This document shows, one piece after another, positions 26,502 to 34,500 of a DNA stretch of 64,000 nt. Both the position numbers and the translations under genes were made by a program. The DNA comes from Paenibacillus_D sp047238105 (GTDB lineage: Bacteria; Bacillota; Bacilli; Paenibacillales; Paenibacillaceae): NCBI RefSeq assembly GCF_047238105.1, contig NZ_JBDFMD010000001.1, positions 1,550,001 to 1,614,000 on the forward strand, in the 5' to 3' direction. Position 1 is the stretch's first letter. Each line of letters begins with the position of its first letter. The notes below the pieces were generated by a model, which did not search any database, had not been told where the DNA came from, and was given only the letters and a program-made list of their open reading frames with translations.

Positions 26502-26550
26502 AAAAAAGGGAACTGGGCTCGCTTTTGTGCGAGTCCAGTTCCCCTTTTTT
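26502..26550. terminator. Strong bidirectional terminator after the azoreductase gene
   Basis: GGGAACTGG(G)CTCGC and GCGAGTCCAGTTCCC form a long stem flanked by AAAAAA on the left and TTTTTT on the right, so it can stop transcription in either direction. Confidence 0.9.
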
Positions 26551-26561
26551 GTTTTGTTGCC

Positions 26562-26690
26562 TTATGGATTTGTATCACTGATCGTCTCCAGAAAACCGTT
26601 CTGTCCGGCAGTATCAATCAACTGATAAATCGCTTGAACTGATGAATAGGTAAACAATTACCACTGGCTTTCTGTCGCATCATATAACAT
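26562..26690 (-). pseudogene. Decayed small reading frame with internal stop
   Basis: On the minus strand an ATG at 26690, eight or so bases after AAAGGA, opens 43 in-frame codons interrupted by one TAA after ten residues. The second part (VQAIYQLIDTAGQNGFLETI) looks like real coding sequence. I do not recognise the family. It lies in the gap 26421-26785, which otherwise holds only the terminator. It could be a remnant of a gene C-terminus, or chance. Confidence 0.25.
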
Positions 26691-26785
26691 TTTCATTCCT
26701 TTCTTCACCTATTTTGAAATAGCAGGTCCGAAGACGGATTTGACTTGAGTGAGTGGAAGTTACCATAATCTTTCATTTCTTCTAG

Positions 26786-27040
26786 GTCAAGCTGTCGAAC
26801 CCGAGCTTTACAGGTTTCGTCCAGCTAGTCGGTGTAGCGTTACTCGTGATTGGCTACTGGTACGTAGAGGCGGTTGCCTGGGCTGGTATTTGGCTTGGGG
26901 TCACTATGTTCTTAGCGTGTTTAGCCCATTTCAGGGTCAAAGATCCAATCAGCAAAACGGCAGCGGCCCTCGTCTTTACTGCATTAATCATCATTCTAAC
27001 CATAATTAATGCGGATGGTCTGATGCTTTCTGTATCTTAG
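26786..27040 (+). pseudogene. 5'-truncated DoxX-like membrane protein
   Basis: An 84-codon frame opens right after an in-frame TAG and has no ATG near its start. The encoded sequence (NPSFTGFVQLVGVALLVIGY, two further hydrophobic helices, a loop HFRVKDPISKTAAAL and the ending NADG) resembles the C-terminal two thirds of a DoxX-family inner-membrane protein. The N-terminal helix is missing, so this is a relic. An internal ATG at 26846 would give a 64-residue product without the family's first half. Confidence 0.5.
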
Positions 27041-27092
27041 AAACGTATCTCTACCTGCTTGTAAACTCCGACTCCAGCAGGAAGAACATACA

Positions 27093-27144
27093 AAACAGCA
27101 CCATACCCTTCAATTATGAAGAACATGGTGCTGTTTATATTTCG
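27093..27144. terminator. Bidirectional terminator between the DoxX remnant and the quinone oxidoreductase gene
   Basis: AAACAGCACCAT (27093-27104) pairs with ATGGTGCTGTTT (27125-27136), and an inner CTTCA/TGAAG stem closes the loop. On the minus strand it follows the oxidoreductase stop codon and is flanked by A/T-rich runs. Confidence 0.75.
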
Positions 27145-27169
27145 CAGTTTTTTTTATATTACAGGCCTC

Positions 27170-28141
27170 TCAGATCAGCAGTAGGGTCTTCCCCACGGCG
27201 GCGCGATTCTCAACTGCGGTGTGGGCGTCAGCGGCACGCTCTAACGGGAAGGTCTGCCCTATGAGCGGCCGGACGAGTCCCGCTGCCGCCAGAGACATCA
27301 TCTGCTCAGCCCACCGCAATACATTCGGCCCGAAATCAAAGAGCTGCTCGATACCTTTCACTTCCACGCCTCTGTGGCTCGCCTCCGCAGGATCGATGAA
27401 AGTAGCCTCGCCGCTGGAGGCGCCATGCACTGAAAAACGGCCACCGGGGGCCATTACTTCGAACGCGGCCCGCCCAATTTGGCCGCCGACACCGTCAAAT
27501 GCAACATCAAGTCCCGCTCCGCCGGTCGCTGCGAGCACTTGCTTGGTCCAGTCCGGTTCGGAGTAGTCGACCACTATATTGGCGCCTAGTTCTCGGACCA
27601 CATCAAGCTTCCACGATCCACGGGCAGCTCCGATGACCCGTGCACCCGCCGCACGGGCAAGCTGCACCAGCAGGCTTCCCACCCCACCGGCCGCCGCTTC
27701 GACCAGCACCCAATCGCCGGAGACAATCTTCGCGTTTTCGGCAAGCCCCTGCGCCGTGCTACCGTCGCTGTAAAGGGCGGTGGCATCCGGCAGACCCAGG
27801 CCATCCGGAACCCGAAACAGTTCCCCGACCGCTGACACCGCTCGCTCAGCGAAACCGCCGGTCTCTCCCGTACTGGCGACGACACGCTGCCCCAGCCAAG
27901 TTGGATCCACCTGCGGGCCGATCGAGCTCACACGCCCAGCCACTAAACCTCCTGGCACGTATGGCAATGGCGGTCGTTCATGCCACTTGTCGGTACCACG
28001 TCGGATCTGGGTCTCGACAAAAGACATGCCCGCTACCGACACATCGACCACGACCTGACCCGGCCCAGCAACCGGATCCTGCGCCTCGCCTGGAACCAGC
28101 ACCTCGGGACCTCCAAAACGAATTACCCTGACTACACGCAT
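27170..28141 (-). CDS. NADPH:quinone oxidoreductase-like medium-chain dehydrogenase (zinc-independent)
   Basis: The 323-residue product has the GroES-like N-terminal domain (VRVIRFGGPEVLVPGEAQDP). The NADPH-binding Rossmann domain has the loop VEAAAGGVGSLLVQLARAAG at about residues 146-165. Zinc ligands are absent, as in quinone oxidoreductases (Qor/CAA43093-type). It would reduce quinones or other electrophilic enones with NADPH. The gene is much richer in G and C than the TetR, DinB and LysR genes on its right, especially in third codon positions, and its sequence style is reminiscent of actinobacterial genes, which suggests acquisition. AGGGAG precedes the ATG. A TetR-type palindrome lies about 100 bp upstream of it, shared with the adjacent TetR gene's promoter. 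Confidence 0.85.
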   Translation of the reverse strand: MRVVRVIRFGGPEVLVPGEAQDPVAGPGQVVVDVSVAGMSFVETQIRRGTDKWHERPPLPYVPGGLVAGRVSSIGPQVDPTWLGQRVVASTGETGGFAERAVSAVGELFRVPDGLGLPDATALYSDGSTAQGLAENAKIVSGDWVLVEAAAGGVGSLLVQLARAAGARVIGAARGSWKLDVVRELGANIVVDYSEPDWTKQVLAATGGAGLDVAFDGVGGQIGRAAFEVMAPGGRFSVHGASSGEATFIDPAEASHRGVEVKGIEQLFDFGPNVLRWAEQMMSLAAAGLVRPLIGQTFPLERAADAHTAVENRAAVGKTLLLI

Positions 28142-28239
28142 ACCACTCGCTCCCTTTCGTTCACCGATGCGTACGCCCAGCTCATCCTCTAGACAAGTTA
28201 CGAGCTGGTGTAATCTCTTGAAACTTCTTCGACAAGGGT

Positions 28240-28251
28240 GTAAGTACTTAC
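28240..28251. promoter_or_regulatory. Palindromic operator upstream of the quinone oxidoreductase gene
   Basis: GTAAGTACTTAC is a perfect 12-bp palindrome 99 bp upstream of the oxidoreductase start. A near copy, GTAAGTACTAAC, lies in the promoter of the TetR gene at 28888. Binding by that TetR protein at both places is the simplest reading. Confidence 0.6.
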
Positions 28252-28265
28252 TATCATTTTTGACA

Positions 28266-28292
28266 GAAAAAATTAGGGCAATAATGCCCTAA
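28266..28292 (-). terminator. Terminator overlapping the TetR stop codon
   Basis: On the minus strand TTAGGGCA, a short loop and TGCCCTAA followed by TTTTTT form a hairpin whose descending arm holds the last sense codons and the TAA stop of the TetR gene. It isolates the regulator from the oxidoreductase gene. Confidence 0.75.
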
Positions 28293-28863
28293 CAAAAAGC
28301 CACACTTCTTCCTCGATAAATTTGTCGAACGGAATGTCTCTAAGCAAGGGATCTTCATTCATACGTCCGATGGCTGCACCAAAATTCAAATAAATGAACG
28401 ATAGCGCCTTCGTCTCCGGATCCGTTTCGACCATCCTCTCTCTCTGAATCATGGTCTCAAAGTAGTCAACCAATAAAGCTTTAAGTTGCTGCGGATGTTG
28501 ATGTGTTCGCTCACGGAATCCAGGGAGGTTACTGCCGTCCTTGGAAGCAATCATGATTAGCTTCCGATTCCGGTACATAATGTCGTGATAACTATGAGCA
28601 ATCATCAGCAAATCGGCATGAAGATCCCACTTGATCCGGTTTCCAAATAATTGAGTCATCTCCCCAGCATAATGGTAACGCTGGAATGCTGTCTCAAGTA
28701 AATTTTGTTTGCTCTTGAAATGACGGAACAAAGTGACCTCGCTGAAGCCTGCCCTCTGGGCGATTTCCAGTGTCGTAACTCCGTTATAGCCTTTCTCCGA
28801 CATAAGATCGATTGCTGCCATGATAAATTTATCAGAGGTTTCGAATTTATGGGATCCAGGCAT
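28273..28863 (-). CDS. TetR-family transcriptional regulator
   Basis: The 196-residue product has a TetR DNA-binding domain (KFIMAAIDLMSEKGYNGVTT, then IAQRAGFSEVTLFRHFKSKQ at about residues 31-50). A helical ligand domain includes a possible Trp/Arg-lined C-terminus. Start ATG at 28863 is preceded by AAAGGA at ten bases; an in-frame ATG at 28905 has no binding site and lies over the operator. A TTGACA hexamer (minus strand, 28929-28934) and the palindrome at 28888-28899 lie upstream, indicating self-repression. The quinone oxidoreductase gene downstream has the same palindrome and is the likely target. Confidence 0.85.
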   Translation of the reverse strand: MPGSHKFETSDKFIMAAIDLMSEKGYNGVTTLEIAQRAGFSEVTLFRHFKSKQNLLETAFQRYHYAGEMTQLFGNRIKWDLHADLLMIAHSYHDIMYRNRKLIMIASKDGSNLPGFRERTHQHPQQLKALLVDYFETMIQRERMVETDPETKALSFIYLNFGAAIGRMNEDPLLRDIPFDKFIEEEVWLFVRALLP

Positions 28864-28887
28864 GTCATTCTCATCCTTTCGATGTGT

Positions 28888-28934
28888 GTAAGTACTAACA
28901 TGCATAACTTATAATAATTTGGTTCAATTGTCAA
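28888..28934 (-). promoter_or_regulatory. TetR gene promoter with overlapping operator
   Basis: TTGACA (minus strand, 28929-28934) is followed after 15-17 bp by TATAAG/TAAGTT. The imperfect palindrome GTAAGTACTAAC (28888-28899) sits immediately downstream, where a bound repressor would block the polymerase. Confidence 0.55.
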
Positions 28935-28958
28935 GGGTGTTTATAACTTTTATTCGGC

Positions 28959-29420
28959 TTATACCAGCTTTAATTGGCTCGTGATGACCCCAAGATGAAT
29001 CGCTTCGTGCATCAAAGCAAAGTTAAATAATTCTCCGGAGGTATGGAATTTAAAAGGTCCCATTTCGAAAGGTGATTGCAGACTCTTATCGAGCATTTCT
29101 GGCGACAATTCAGAGAACCGGGCTAACTGAGCAGACAATTGTGCGATCAGTTCTTCCTTCGACGGCGGGGTTATTGTCCAATCGGATGGTCTTGTTCCTG
29201 AGTTAAACAATTCCTCATAGTGTACCGAAATTTCAATTGGTGAACCAAAGTTTAATCTCGTGTATTTATCCATCCAATAGACAAGATGGCCAACATTCCA
29301 GCGAATCGTGTTGTTAAATCCCTTTGGCTGAATATCCATTTGTGTCTCCGGTACTTGCTGAAGCTGACCGATGATGATCTGGCGAAGTACTTTACCCGTA
29401 TGAATAATTGATTGTGCCAT
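28959..29420 (-). CDS. DinB-superfamily protein (DinB_2/YfiT-like four-helix bundle)
   Basis: The 153-residue product has the pattern of metal-binding DinB/YfiT proteins. A first helix pair contains the metal His (NTIRWNVGHLVYWMDK), and a C-terminal helix has the second His pair (FALMHEAIHLGVITSQLK). These proteins are often hydrolases or thiol transferases acting in stress response; some use bacillithiol. The precise reaction is unknown. GAGGAGG precedes the ATG. It is divergent from the LysR gene, across a 190-bp spacer, and may be under its control. Confidence 0.8.
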   Translation of the reverse strand: MAQSIIHTGKVLRQIIIGQLQQVPETQMDIQPKGFNNTIRWNVGHLVYWMDKYTRLNFGSPIEISVHYEELFNSGTRPSDWTITPPSKEELIAQLSAQLARFSELSPEMLDKSLQSPFEMGPFKFHTSGELFNFALMHEAIHLGVITSQLKLV

Positions 29421-29544
29421 AATTGACTCCTCCTCAAGGAATGCGTTTGTTTTCTCTACCCTCCAAGCATAGCTTTCCTGCTTCTATGCAACAATGACGT
29501 AATTCCGATCCAATCCATCGTTTTCAGTAATCGATAATTAACAA

Positions 29545-29574
29545 TTGATGACAACAGGTCGCAATCGCTATAAT
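29545..29574 (+). promoter_or_regulatory. SigA-type promoter of the LysR gene
   Basis: TTGATG (29545-29550) and TATAAT (29569-29574) are 18 bp apart, 36 bp before the LysR start. The region is shared with the divergent DinB gene, a common layout for LysR control. Confidence 0.6.
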
Positions 29575-29609
29575 GGCAGTGGAGATAGGACCTTGAGGAG
29601 GTACATGCA

Positions 29610-30521
29610 ATGGAATTACGACAGTTGGAATACTTCGCTGCGATTTGTAAAGAGATGCATTTCTCCAGGGCGGCAGAAAACCTCTGCACCACGCAATCGA
29701 ATCTAAGTCAACAAATTAAGTTTCTGGAGAACGAGCTCGGTCTCCCTCTCTTCGATCGCATCGGAAAGCGAATAGCATTAACCGAAGCAGGTAAAATATT
29801 GCTTGAGCAAAGCCAATACATATTTGAACACGTTGATTATGCAAAAAAGGCGATTATGGATCTTAAAACGTTGGATAGCGGCAGATTGGATATCGGCATT
29901 TTACCGGGAGATGGAGAATTACTGTTCGATGCTTTACTTATTGAACTCCATAACACTCATCCCAAGCTCTCGATAAGCGTAACAGAGACCATGGATGTCT
30001 ACGAACAGGTGCTTAACGGTACTAGAGATCTTGGTGTAACTACTGTTCCGTCGAAGGCTGATGAACGGATGGCTGTTATCCCTCTGTTTCATGAGGAATT
30101 TGCTTTGGCTGTCCGTCCGGATCATCCCTTTGCGAAGTCCAAAGTGGTTCCATTCGATCAGCTTCAGCAACTGAAGATGGTCCTGTTCGGTTCTGAACAT
30201 CAAATGACCAAAGTTATTCAATCCTGTTGTCGGGAACAAGGAATCGTGATTGACAACCCGATTGTGACCTCGACCTTATCGTCACTTCTCTCATTGGTTA
30301 AGCAAGGAATAGGAGCGACCATTCTTCCAAAAATGCTGCTAGATTACATCGATGATGATAATATTGCTGCGATAACCCTGATTAATCCTACTCCTAGTCA
30401 AGACATCTGTATCTTATATCGTACGGACAAGTTTAGGGGGCAAGCTGCGAAATTATTTATAAAGGAATTGCAGGCTTTCATTCAATTAATCAAAGATCAA
30501 ACCAGTCGCTCGTTGGGGTAA
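29610..30521 (+). CDS. LysR-family transcriptional regulator
   Basis: The 303-residue product has the LysR winged helix-turn-helix (MELRQLEYFAAICKEMHFSR, then AAENLCTTQSNLSQQIKFLE at about residues 21-40) and a linker helix. A periplasmic-binding-like effector domain follows from about residue 90 (SGRLDIGILPGDGELLFDAL). It is most like the CynR/BenM/CysL branch, but the effector cannot be named. TGAGGAGGT precedes the ATG. It is divergent from the DinB gene, and ends about 120 bp before the convergent end of the guanidine operon, separated by a terminator. Confidence 0.87.
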   Translation: MELRQLEYFAAICKEMHFSRAAENLCTTQSNLSQQIKFLENELGLPLFDRIGKRIALTEAGKILLEQSQYIFEHVDYAKKAIMDLKTLDSGRLDIGILPGDGELLFDALLIELHNTHPKLSISVTETMDVYEQVLNGTRDLGVTTVPSKADERMAVIPLFHEEFALAVRPDHPFAKSKVVPFDQLQQLKMVLFGSEHQMTKVIQSCCREQGIVIDNPIVTSTLSSLLSLVKQGIGATILPKMLLDYIDDDNIAAITLINPTPSQDICILYRTDKFRGQAAKLFIKELQAFIQLIKDQTSRSLG

Positions 30522-30561
30522 TTGGATGAAGAGCTCAACTTTCGCAGCTTGAATTCGACAC

Positions 30562-30613
30562 AAAAAAACTCCCCTTCTGACAGCAGGAAAGTAACCTGTC
30601 TGCCATTAGGGAG
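30562..30613 (-). terminator. Terminator of the guanidine operon
   Basis: On the minus strand CTCCC...GACAGG pairs with CCTG..GTC...GGGGAG, and TTTTTTT follows. It lies just beyond the ABC ATPase gene. It could also help stop the LysR transcript from the other side. Confidence 0.65.
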
Positions 30614-30639
30614 CAACATACATCATGTATATATTGAGT

Positions 30640-31491
30640 TTAGTGCTTCAATAACTGCGAAAGCTCACGCTTGAGCGCCAGGAAGTCGGGGTGCTCCCGC
30701 ACATCCGCAGAGCGCCCCTCGGGCAGACGCACCTCATACTCCGCCGCCAGATGTCCGGGCCCCGTACCCATGACGACGATGCGCTGGGAGAGGAAGATCG
30801 CCTCATCGATATCGTGGGTGATGAACAGCACCGTCGTCTTCTCACGCTGCCACACCTCCAGCAGCATCTCCTGCATCTCCAGCTTGGTCTGCGCGTCCAG
30901 CGCCCCGAAGGGCTCATCCATGAGCAGCACCTTAGGCCGGTTGGCCAAGGCCCGGGCGATCGCCACCCGCTGCTTCATGCCACCTGACAGTTGCTTGGGA
31001 TAGGCTTGTGCGAACTTCTCCAGCCGGATCACCGACAGCCAATGGTTGGAGATGCTGCGCCGCTCCAGCGTCGGGATGCCCTGCAGCTTGGGACCATACT
31101 CGATATTCTCCCGCACCGTCAGCCATGGGAACAAGGTGTACCCCTGGAACACCATCCCGCGGTCCGCCCCCGGACCCACGATCTCCTCGCCGTCGATCAG
31201 CAGTCTCCCCTCCGTCGGCTCATCGAGCCCCGCCACCATCCGCAGCAGCGTCGACTTGCCGCAGCCCGATGGGCCCAGGATGGTCAGGAACTCATTGCTG
31301 CCGATGGATAGATGGATCTCACGCAGCGCTTCGAAGCTGTTCTTGCGGGAGACATACCGTTTGTGTACGCCCTCGATCTCGATACGTGCCGGGATGGACT
31401 CCCCCTTGGTCGGACGCGCCTCTGCCCGCTGGCCTGCCGTGTACTCCGCATGCCTTACGTCATGCCGTGTCTGCTGTGCTGCTTGACTCAT
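30640..31491 (-). CDS. ABC transporter ATP-binding protein, nitrate/sulfonate/taurine type (guanidine-operon importer)
   Basis: The 283-residue product is a full ABC ATPase. Walker A is GPSGCGKST, the Q-loop region is MVFQGYTLFPWLTV, the signature is QLSGGMKQR and Walker B is VLLMDEPFGALD, followed by the switch His in FITHDIDEA. The first 30 residues are a hydrophilic extension absent from most relatives. It energises the permease at 36776, from which it is separated by three enzyme genes. The better start is the ATG at 31491, ten bases after AAAGGAG. It is the last gene of the riboswitch-led operon. Substrate is most likely guanidine or a related cation/urea-like compound, from context. Confidence 0.86.
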   Translation of the reverse strand: MSQAAQQTRHDVRHAEYTAGQRAEARPTKGESIPARIEIEGVHKRYVSRKNSFEALREIHLSIGSNEFLTILGPSGCGKSTLLRMVAGLDEPTEGRLLIDGEEIVGPGADRGMVFQGYTLFPWLTVRENIEYGPKLQGIPTLERRSISNHWLSVIRLEKFAQAYPKQLSGGMKQRVAIARALANRPKVLLMDEPFGALDAQTKLEMQEMLLEVWQREKTTVLFITHDIDEAIFLSQRIVVMGTGPGHLAAEYEVRLPEGRSADVREHPDFLALKRELSQLLKH

Positions 31492-31551
31492 CTGTACCAC
31501 GCTCCTTTCGCGAATGCTCCTGTTCTGCCAGTCCCGCCGAGCCGCCGCTCC

Positions 31552-34500
31552 TTATACGGCCGCCAGCTCTTCGCCCAGCAGGCTGACGATCAGCTGCCCG
31601 GCCTGCACTTCGTCTCCGGGCTTGACGTAGATCTCGCCGACGATGCCGTCACAAGGCGCCTCCTGCCGGAATTCCATCTTCATGCTCTCTTCGATGATGA
31701 GCGCTTCGCCCTTGGTCACACGATCGCCCGGCTGTACGAGCACCCGCCACACGCTGCCCGGCATCGTACAGCGTACCGGGACGGCGCCTTCCGGCAGCGA
31801 CTCTTCGCTTGCAGCATCCGGCACATCATGCACCGAGATATACTCTGCCAGTCCCTGTGCCCGCCAGTCGTCCCGCTCGGCGCGGAAAGCCGTCTGCTGC
31901 TGCTCCCGGAACGCTCCCGCATCCTCTTCGATGGAGGTCAGGAAGGCCACATATTCACCGAGATCAAACGTTGTCTCCTCGATATCCGCCTCGAACCGTC
32001 CCCGCAGGAAGTCCTCCCGCAGCTGCAGCAGCTCATCCGCCTCCACCGGATAGAACTGGATCTGGTCGAAGAAGCGAAGCAACCAGGGCTTGCCGTCAAC
32101 AAAACTTTTCGTCTGCCGCAGCCGATTCCACATCTGGATCGTCCGGCCGACGAACTGATAGCCGCCCGGCCCTTCCATGCCGTAGACGCACATGTAGGCG
32201 CCGCCGATGCCGACCGCATTCTCCGGGGTCCAGGTGCGCGCCGGATTGTACTTGGTCGTCACCAGCCGGTGTCGCGGATCGGTCGGAGTAGCGACCGGCG
32301 CACCCAGATACACATCGCCCAGTCCGAGCACCAGGTAGTTGGCGTCGTACACGACTTGCCGCACCTCCTCCACAGAGGACAATCCGTTGATACGGCGGAT
32401 AAATTCGAGATTGCTCGGACACCATGGCGCATCCGGACGGACATTGGATTGGTACCGCTCGATAGCCAATTGGGTAGCCGGATCGTCCCAGGAGAGCGGC
32501 AGCCGGACGACCCGCGAAGGGACGCGCATCGACTCGATCGGCGGCAGACCGGCATCCAGCTCCAGCAGATGACCGCACGCCTCCCGGACGCTCATCTCCG
32601 ATGGGTCGATATGCACCTGCAGGGAGCGGATGCCCGGCGTCAGATCGAGCACCGGCAGCACGCCGCTCTCGCGGATCGCCTGCATGAGCGCATGCACCTG
32701 GAACCGCAGGAGCAGGTCGAGCTCCAGCTCGCCGTACTCGACGAGCAGATTGCAGTCGCCGCTGCAGCGGATCGTCAACGGGAAGCGGCGGCCCTCCCGC
32801 TCGCTTGCCAGCACCGGATACTCGGGCGGGAGGAGCCGTCTCGAGCGGACAGAGCCTACCTCGCTGCTTACTGGAGATCGTGTTGATTTCTCCACATACG
32901 AAATGACGGGCTCTGCGACTGGCGCCGGATCCGTCTCGGCCGCACCATACAACGCACTTCCCGCTGGCAGCGCTGTGGCTGCAACCGACCGCAGCCCCCG
33001 CTCCTGAGCCTGGCGCAGATGATCTGCATCCTCCAGTGTCAGCAGCCGGAAGCCAACTCGGTCGCCTGGACGGAGCTGGCCGATCTTCCACAACTCGGCC
33101 GACGCCGTCGTCACCGGACAGACAAAGCCGCCCAGGCTGGGCCCGTCGGGACCGAGCAGGATCGGCATGTCGCCGGTCAGATCCAGCGTGCCAACGGCAT
33201 AGGCATTGTCATGGATGTTGGAGGGATGCAGGCCCGCCTCTCCGCCATCCTCCCTGGCCCACAACGGCGCCGGACCGATCAGCCGCACACCGGTCCGCGA
33301 GCTGTTGAAGTGGACTTCCCATGAGTAGTCGGTAAGCTGTGCCAGATAGTCCGGCTGCAGGAACTCCGTCGTGCAGTGGGGACCGGGGATGACGCCGAGC
33401 GTCCACTCCCGGCCAAATGCCGGGTCAAAGGACGGGCCGTGAGCCGCCCCATCCGCAGCCTCTGCCTGCTCCTTCAGCACGCCCAGCACATCCCCCGTCC
33501 GGAGCGCCCGGCCGCCATGACCGCCGAAGCCGCCCAGCGTAAACGTCGCGGCGCTGCCCAGCGTCTGCGGCATATCGAAGCCGCCGGCCACCAGCAAATA
33601 CGCCCGCATCCCGGCTGCAGACTCGCCCAGCTGCAGCTCCTGCCCCTGCTCCGCCTGTACCGGGACATAGCGCGGCACCGGCTGACCATCCAGCCGTGCG
33701 TCCATGTCCGCTCCGGTTAGGCAGAAACGCATCCGGTCGCGGAACCGGTAGGCGCCGCCGCGCAGCGTCAGCTCCATACCGGCCGCCCTTTCTTCATTGC
33801 CGAGCAGCCGGTTGCCGATCCGGAAGGACAGCGGATCCATCGGACCGCACGGCGGCACGCCGACATCCCAGTGGCCCGTCCGTCCCGGCCAATCCTGGAT
33901 CGTCGTCTGGACGCCGCCGTCCAATACCTCGAGCGCAGGCTCGGCAGGTGTGAAGTGCTCCAGCATCGTCGTGTATACGCGGCCGCTGCGGCAGTCCGGC
34001 TCCCGCAGCAGCGCCTGCAGGTAGCCAAGATTCGTAGTGATGCCATACACGCGGGTCGCCGCCAAGGCATCATGCAGCTTGGCCAGCGCCTCTTCCCTTG
34101 TCTTGCCGCGGACGATCAGCTTCGCCAGCATCGGATCATAGAGCGTCGTCACCGTCAGTCCGTCGCGAACCCATGTCTCGATGCGGGCATCTGCCGGGAA
34201 CCGCACGGCATCCAGCTGGCCGGCGCTCGGCCGGAACTGCTGCAGACAATCCTCCGCATAGATGCGGGCCTGGATGCTGTGTCCGACTGGCGCAGGGACG
34301 AGCGCCGCCAGCTCTGTCAGCTCGTCGGCCGCTTCCCGCACCATCCATTCCACCAGATCCAGACCGAGCACCTCTTCTGTCACCCCATGCTCGACCTGGA
34401 GCCGGGTATTGACTTCCAGGAAGTAAAAGGCGCAGCTGTCCGGATCGTACAAGTACTCCACCGTACCCGCACTTCGGTAACCGGCTTCGGCGGCCAGACT

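Noticed and set aside
31312..32886. A 524-codon plus-strand frame over the ATPase and carboxylase genes
   Set aside because: It crosses two well-supported minus-strand genes and their intergenic space and resembles no family.
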